From NCBI RefSeq assembly GCF_004210375.1, contig NC_134829.1:26924034-26988033 (forward strand): 64,000 bases of DNA. Direction: 5' to 3'. This DNA comes from Tachypleus tridentatus. Its lineage: Eukaryota > Arthropoda > Merostomata > Xiphosura > Limulidae. Every line of letters begins with the position of its first letter. Position 1 is the first letter of the stretch. Position numbers and translations under genes: made by a program. This document shows, piece after piece, positions 57,691 to 64,000 of the stretch. Under the pieces are notes generated by a model. That model searched no databases. It saw only the letters and a program-made list of their open reading frames with translations, and was not told where the DNA came from.

Positions 57691-60555
57691 TAGATTCTAA
57701 GGCTTAGAATGTTATCTAACGTTTATTGGCCTAACTAAAACATATTACAATTACTGATGATCATAAGAAAGTGTTAACAAATGTTCATCGAAATGCAATT
57801 AAAAACATCGAAACAAAATAATAATTTCCTCACGATATTCCAATTAAGTTTTTAAAGGTTGACTGATTCGTCGTTAACGTTTGAAGTCAATTATAACTTG
57901 GTAAACTGAGGAATAACAAGAAGAACTCCTCAATAACTGCGGCTGTAATTAAATTTCAAATCGGTCAATAGATGGATCCATGAGGTAAAAATTTGTACTT
58001 GAAAAAAAAGAAAATTCGAAACCATTTTATAAGCCGATATGCCGTGGCTAAAGAGAGAAAAATTGTTTGACCTCATTGTTTACTTGACATGGTTGTAAGT
58101 TTTGTAAATGATAAACATACACAAGACGTTCTTCTCTACAATATTCAATTAATGGTTACGAGTAAAAAAGTAAGGTCGGAGGAACCGCTGTGAAAGAAGA
58201 TTCTAGAAATGATGTTTTATATGTTTGAAAGTACTAGTTGTGAAATAATAGAGCAACAAGTGGTCTATACAAAAAATGATAAGGAAGGAAAACAGTAGCT
58301 CTTTTTTTCTTTAACAATAATAGTTGGTTTAACGTACAATCGATAGAATTCCATTATTCTCTTTAAATTATAAGGTGAATAAGCTTATATGCATATACTT
58401 CACAAAATATGTTATAATTTTTCTTAAAATGAAAATTCGATTTTAAAAACACTGAATGCATGGCCATTGTTCGGATAACTGGATAGTGAAGGACACCATA
58501 ATAACAAATAATTTTTTTTGTTCTAAATGCTTGGGCGTTCGCCATCATGATTATTTATCACATTTCACAGATTCAGTAATCTGACGTCCGTGTTGCATAG
58601 GATACTGGGAAAGGTATTCGAAAATTTATTTGAGTTTAATCATATACATTTTGAAAGAACGAACTGTTAGGTCAATTCAAACTTGTTTAACGTGAAATCA
58701 CATCAATGTTGCGTTGTCCAAGCATAGCTTGTCATTGACCGAATATGCTTTTGTTAAAACTTGTACTAGCATTTGAATACAACAATTTGGCTTCTCCGCT
58801 AAACATACTGTTACATAAAGATCTATAAAAGAATAAAAAATTGTAATTTACACGTAAAATAATTGATGGTTGATCCTGTCGTTTTGAAAGGACCAAAAAT
58901 AAAGGGGAATTTTACTATTACAAGTTATTTAGGCATTATTTGATACATTTAACAGTTAAGGTATAGCTCAATCCCTCTGCTGGGTTCCTTGTTCTTGATG
59001 AAACGGTTCAGTGTCACTGAAACTATTAAAGCCAAAACCTACCATATTAAACGCTATAATCGAATAGTGGAATTTGATAGTTTTATGTTCCCCCAGACCT
59101 GGAAACTGCGAAGTTCAATTTATTTTCTTTTTTATTTCAGTAATGGAACGCAAACCGTGGACCTCGAGTCCACAATCATACCACACCCATCCCATGGATA
59201 TATAGACTATCATCAGTGATTCTGGGGTCAATATTGTCTCGAAACCCATAACAGAATACCAGTTTTGCATGACATTTTGTACTGTTAAGAAAAAAGAATC
59301 TGTAACAACTTTCAAGAAAACAGTCGATCTTCCTGTGTACGAATTTATTTCTGCTATTTTATAATTTGGCTGTTTAAAAATCTTTACTCAATCTTCCAGT
59401 TCATATTAACTTGCTCTAACGTAAAATAAACCAATCTACATCTTTAGTTTTTCACGATTAGATATGATACAACAGAAGTAGACGATTAATCACAGGGTGG
59501 ACTAAAAGTGTTATATAAAATTTATTTTAAACTATTTGCTAAAATCTATTAACAAAAATTAAAAGAATTTTCCACGAAGTAACTAACGCTGAAGTGACCT
59601 CTAATGGTAAAATAAAACGTCCGCAGGCCTTTAACTAAGTTGTTTATACGACAGACACGAAAATTCCATAAGGTCGTCCTTCGAAGAGATATGGGCTTGA
59701 TTTTTCAACTTTTATTTCAGATTACAATGTTATGATATGTTGATTAAACTTATTAAAGTAGATATCTTTCAAGGTTTATGACGAAATATTAACGTAACGA
59801 TCTTCAAATAATGCCAGTTAGTTACCCATTTCCCAAACAAATTCCTGGTAAAAAAAAAAAAAAAGAGATAATTTTGTGTAAAAGGCGAATAAATCCATTC
59901 CCGATTCCAGTTAAATGGTTTGTAAGCATCATTTTGGTTAGAGGGGAGGATTACTGTATTATTATGGTCACGTTTTGGGTTTTGATATGTGCGAAGTAAA
60001 TACCATACCCAAATCAGACGAAAATTCAAATCTGGATCAGTAAATATATCCATTTACCAGCTATTATCAGTCTTTTGCCTTTTACTCAGTGAAATTATTC
60101 AGCATTTACCACATACGATTATTAATAATGATTTAAATGCACGTCTTAATAAAACTAGGCATGTTATTATAACAGGGAAAAGATTTATTACATCACCCAA
60201 TTTTTATTCACACTTGTCTTCTAAATCATCCGTCTGTCTTGAGGCTCTAATATATGTAGATGCAAATGTGTCTCATGGATGATGAATTACTATCTAATTA
60301 TTACATCAGCAGTTCTATGTGCTATCTGAATGTTGCATCACTCGGTTCCCTCAACTTTTTCTCTCTTTTTTTTTTTATAAATAGAAGTTCTTACCGAGAA
60401 TCAATTTAAAAGCCTATCTGTTATGAGTGTCATGCTACAATGGCCAAGGGTTACGAGTTAACTGCACTGATAAAAGCGAGCATTGTTTTATTGAGAAAAA
60501 GAGTATTTTTATACAATAATTAAATTTAACCAGTCTACTGTGAGCCGCTGAGTGC
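57691..60555. other. Intergenic DNA, nothing recognised
   Basis: AT-rich. Frames at 58,989-59,219 and 59,989-60,282 have no family resemblance and no convincing splice context. Confidence 0.45.
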
Positions 60556-60960
60556 AGGGATATAGAAAGACTGGGTGTATGGAGCAGCGGAAGGGAAGGG
60601 GTGACAAGAAAAGTTCCACAGCAGCTAACGAATATATTCTGAAATGCGTGAACTTGTAGAATCGTCGACTGTCGTCCATAGATCTCAAAAGAGCATAGCA
60701 AGAAACTTTTAGGGTCACTATACCCTCTGGCCTTTCCTGTGTTCAGTTGGTCTTCCAGCAAGATGATCAAATAAGAACCAACAAGGTGAGGAATATGGAT
60801 CTCAATTAGACCAAAAAGCATGGTGACTGGATTGATACAATGTGGAGCAAAGTGATCCCAAATGAATTAAAGTTCAACCTATACGGGTCTGTTGGAGAAA
60901 GGTTTGTACGTCGTTTGTGTAAAGAAACATTTCACATTGGCATGTTGGATGCTCCACAGT
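60556..60960 (+). mobile_element. Decayed Tc1-like transposase fragment
   Basis: The plus strand at 60,840 reads MWSKVIPNELKFNLYGSVGE then RFVRRL, matching the Tc1/mariner catalytic-region pattern W..V.FSDESKFNL.GSDG..YVRRP. Upstream, TAANEYILKCVN and SSIDLKRA may be remnants of the N-terminal DNA-binding region. The catalytic Asp of 'SDE' is missing (PNE), and stops are present. I could not find terminal inverted repeats. Confidence 0.5.
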
Positions 60961-62580
60961 GTCAGGTAATATAAAAAATGTATCTCAGACCAGAATATGG
61001 GAGTCTACATGCTGTAAAAGGTATTCTCAATGCCGAGATCTCTAGTCCCAGTGAAAGCCAACAATTCGGGATCACTTTGGTAAAACTGACCAGTACACAT
61101 TCCAGGATGGCTCTGCCCCATCCCACAGGAGTATAATAATCGGCAATATTCATAGATTGTATGCAAAAGACGTCAAATAAAGAAGAATTTTCACTCTACA
61201 GGTATTGAAAACGTTTACATTCTAGGTTTTATTACATCGCTTCATGTGAAAGATCATCTTCAGAGACAGAGGATCAAAAAATTACTCTGACCAGATCTTA
61301 ACCATATCATAAACCACTGAAGGTAATAGGTAACACAGTGCAAGAGAAGAAATCGAGAAGTACCTATAAACACCAGGAAGACGTGATCCGCATGTGGCAT
61401 CAGGAACACATCTGTCTTCATCCAGTTACTAGTGCACTTTGTGCCACAGTGATATCAAACAGTTATCAAGGCCAGAAGGGGTGCAACCAAATAACAAAAC
61501 AAGAAACAGACACTGTGGTCACTTTTAATCAATTATATTAATTACGTTATCTTTAAGCTTTCATACTAATAGGACATTTTCATACTTTCCAAGTACTTTT
61601 TGTCATCTTTCGTTTGTCGCAATTGGCTTGTTAATACAGATGCATATATGTGTTTAGATTACTGAAATATAAATTAAACCACACGATGCACATAATCGGT
61701 TTATATTGGTTCTGACACTTCCACAACGCATAATCTCGTAACAAACTACAGGAACCAAGAAATGTGTGAAACAAACTCAGCGATGCAATAATTCTTCTAT
61801 CACTTTAAAATTATCCAACACGTACACACGATTATTGATTATTTAAACTCACAGAGTAACATGTGTGCCTTCGTAAGAAGATTTTAAAACTTATTTAACA
61901 ACGAAAAAATTAAATTAGAAATAGGTATTTACGGATAAGGGAGGGTTTCATGACATAGCACTAGATGGGGCATACACCTGTCATTCCTCAGAGCCCCATC
62001 GCAGGTAACAGTGTATGTAGTTCTTCATTTGATTATAGACACTTAGAGCACCTTTACTGCCACCCTGTTGAGGATTTATACTTCCACGTTGTACCCAGCT
62101 AAATCTGGTGTCTCTTACTAGGTAATTCGACTGGTTCGTCATTTTTTATCAGACCGTTAACCATATAGTTCCTTTTGCACGAGAGATGCTTGGTGGATAT
62201 CACATGTTGTGAAATAACTTTAATTCACTTAGTTTTAACCTAGTAGCCACTGAGACACTCCGCACAGACATAAGACTACTGTAGAACTCAACGTGCCTAA
62301 CCTCATGCGAGAGTAATTTATGCATATCGATAACATTATGTAACACAAGTTTTGTTCCTGGATAGTATGTGTTATTTATTAATTGCTTGTAAAAGTACAG
62401 AAAATGACCATTATTCCCTTCAAACTTTGCTTTTGTGATCTGGATAATGAAATTTAGAAATTAACCTATTTTATATGTAAAAACGGGCAAATTTGCACAT
62501 TTTCATTTACTTAATGTCTGAATAAAACAACATATGAATCAAAATTTACATGTATTTATACTAAAGTTATATAAAAATGT
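60961..62580. other. Intergenic DNA, nothing recognised
   Basis: A stretch near 61,200-61,330 ('acatcgcttcatgtgaaaga', 'tcatcttcagagacagagga') looks repeat-like, but I cannot assign it. Confidence 0.4.
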
Positions 62581-63948
62581 TTAGAAGCCAGTAGTTTTTC
62601 GAGATTTGCGACTGTAATGTAAATCACTTTCATGTATTAGCCCCCAAATATAGTCTCCCATCATGTTTTCGTTATACGCTCCTTGGTAGCAACGTTCAAA
62701 GTTCAGTATATCTTGGTAGATTTGTTTTTTGTTTTTGAATTTCGCACAAAGCTACTCGAGGGCTATCTGTGCTAGCCGTCCCTAATTTAGCAGTGTAAGA
62801 CTAGAGGGAAGGCAGCTAGTCATCACCACCCACCGACAACTCTTGGGCTACTCTTTTACCAACGAATAGTGGGATTGACCGTCACATTATAAAGCCCCCA
62901 CGGCTGAAAGGGCGAGCATGTTTTGCGCGACCGGGATATCTTGGTAGAAGCGCTCGCCTTGCTCCTCTGAGCATGCTCCCATGTTCTCCTCGAATTTATC
63001 AAGATGAGCGTCAAGGATATGAGCTTTCAGGGGCATCCTGCAGCACACTTTGTCGCAGTTCTTCACCAGAGCCTCAACCAGTTATACGTAATTTTTGGCC
63101 TTGTGATTGCCCAAGAAGCCCCGACCCACTGCGGCAAAGCTGCCCCAAGCTTTTTTTCCCTTCCTACTGAGCTTCTTGGGGAATTCTGTGCACTCCAGGA
63201 TCTTCTTTATTTGTGGCTCAATGAAGACACCAGCTTTGACCTATGCCTCAGACAGAAGTCTCAAAAGGTACTTGAAGGCTGCAGACCCCTTATCAAAAGC
63301 TGTAACAAATTGTTTCATAAGACCCAATTTTATGTGCAGTGGTGGGAACAACACCTTCTGGAGGTCCACTAATGGCTCACACTTGACATTTTGCCTCCCA
63401 CAGAGTACTCGGTCCATTGTGGCCAGTGCTTTCTCTTGTAGTACGCTGCGGTGTCCCTGCTGTCCCAAAGGCAAAGATAGCAGGGAAACTTGGTAAAGCC
63501 TCCTTGGAGATCCATCAGGAATGCCACCATTTTGAAGTCTCCGATAACCTCCCAGCCATATTCATCATACTTCAAGGTTTCTAGTAAGGTCTTGACGCTG
63601 TTGTATTCCTCTTTAAGGTACACCGAAAGATACTGAAATTTTAAAAGGTCTAAAACTTGCATAATATAAAATCTTACTATTCAAGCAAGTAAAAATTGTC
63701 GGTCTTAAATTCTAGAATATTTTGCAGTGTTCGCAGGTAAAATGAGGTGCCCATGGTTTACCTTGATCCACGACAGGCATGCCGAAATATGCCTTGTAGG
63801 CGTCAAACATTTTAGCAGATGCTGTCACAGAGTACTTTTCCGCTCTTGTCTTGATAAATTGGTCACATACATAGCAGAATGCGTCTGGAGAATGCTTGCA
63901 GCTTCTTGATGCCATATCTGATAAAATCAGATAGGTCTGTGTATTCAC
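62581..63948 (-). pseudogene. Broken copy of a multi-copy arthropod gene of unknown function
   Basis: Minus-strand pieces in order: LSDMASRSCKHSPDAFCYVC with a second Cys pair CEHC (63,948-63,712); EYNSVKTLLETLKYDEYGWE, GDFKMVAFLMDLQGGFTKFP and CYLCLWDSRDT (63,662-63,395); after a frameshift, NVKCEPLVDLQKV and LFPPLHIKLGLMKQFV; then KILECTEFPKKLSR, LDAHLDKFEENMGACSEEQG and ERFYQDI. A SINE interrupts, and the end is CYQGAYNENMMGDYIWGLIH up to TAA at 62,581. I know this protein type from many arthropod (and some other animal) genomes as an unnamed, multi-copy, probably transposon-linked protein of about 500 residues. About 250 internal residues are missing, and there is at least one frameshift and one stop, so this copy is dead. 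Confidence 0.75.
62721..62935 (-). mobile_element. 5'-truncated type A SINE with 13-bp target-site duplication, inside a pseudogene
   Basis: From the tail 'tttgttttttgtttttgaat' through the body to 'cgagcatgttttgcgcgacc ggg', lacking the tRNA-like head. The flank atatcttggtaga is exact at 62708-62720 and 62936-62948. Removing the SINE and one flank rejoins the host reading frame across RFYQDI. Confidence 0.95.
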
Positions 63949-64000
63949 TTAGGCAACTAGAACTAAACTGAAGTGGTGAGTGGTGATCCCCTGTATATAT

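Noticed and set aside
58989-59219. Plus-strand 76-codon frame
   Set aside because: No family resemblance; chance length in AT-rich DNA.
59989-60282. Plus-strand 97-codon frame
   Set aside because: No recognisable motif, no support from splice signals, and AT-rich composition.
1-64000. A novel multi-gene system or gene cluster
   Set aside because: Only two host genes are visible, convergent and functionally unrelated; the rest is retroposons, tandem repeats and unassigned AT-rich DNA.

Overview
The window is nuclear DNA of an animal, most likely a chelicerate arthropod and probably a horseshoe crab. The evidence is long AT-rich introns with GT-AG borders, two recognisable metazoan genes, and many copies of tRNA-derived SINEs of a kind I associate with horseshoe-crab genomes. 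The species call is an inference from repeat style. No prokaryotic operon, CRISPR array or genuine tRNA/rRNA gene is seen.

Layout. (1) 1-23,035, plus strand: a four-exon gene for a C18orf21/UPF0711-type protein. All exon phases agree, giving 288 residues, and the first intron is about 15 kb. That intron holds three decayed CR1-like LINE pieces, a nested short SINE, and one copy of an ~0.8-kb block whose other copy lies at the left edge of the window. (2) 23-41 kb, between the genes: a ~4.2-kb satellite of about 90 units of 46 bp with higher-order structure and degenerate shoulders, then a cluster of SINEs and a Penelope-like retroelement fragment. (3) 41,150-55,758, minus strand: a RREB1/hindsight-type C2H2 zinc-finger gene with one giant exon of about 3.8 kb. 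I propose three upstream coding exons whose phases all fit. The 3' end is odd: a 28-bp tandem duplication breaks the reading frame inside a zinc finger, and two neighbouring fingers have each lost a zinc ligand. (4) 55.8-64 kb: upstream DNA with a SINE whose internal 47-bp segment has expanded eight-fold, a decayed Tc1-like transposase piece, and at the right edge a broken copy of a multi-copy arthropod gene of unknown function, interrupted by a SINE with a perfect 13-bp target-site duplication.

The two host genes are convergent (tails facing the 23-41 kb repeat zone) and I see no functional link between them. One is a small, basic, zinc-ribbon-like nuclear protein tied by its family to RNase MRP. 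The other is a DNA-binding transcription factor. I did not find a new multi-gene system. The most interesting material is the damaged 3' end of the RREB1-like gene, the SINE-derived minisatellite, the structured 46-bp satellite, and SINE types that share a body but differ in their heads.
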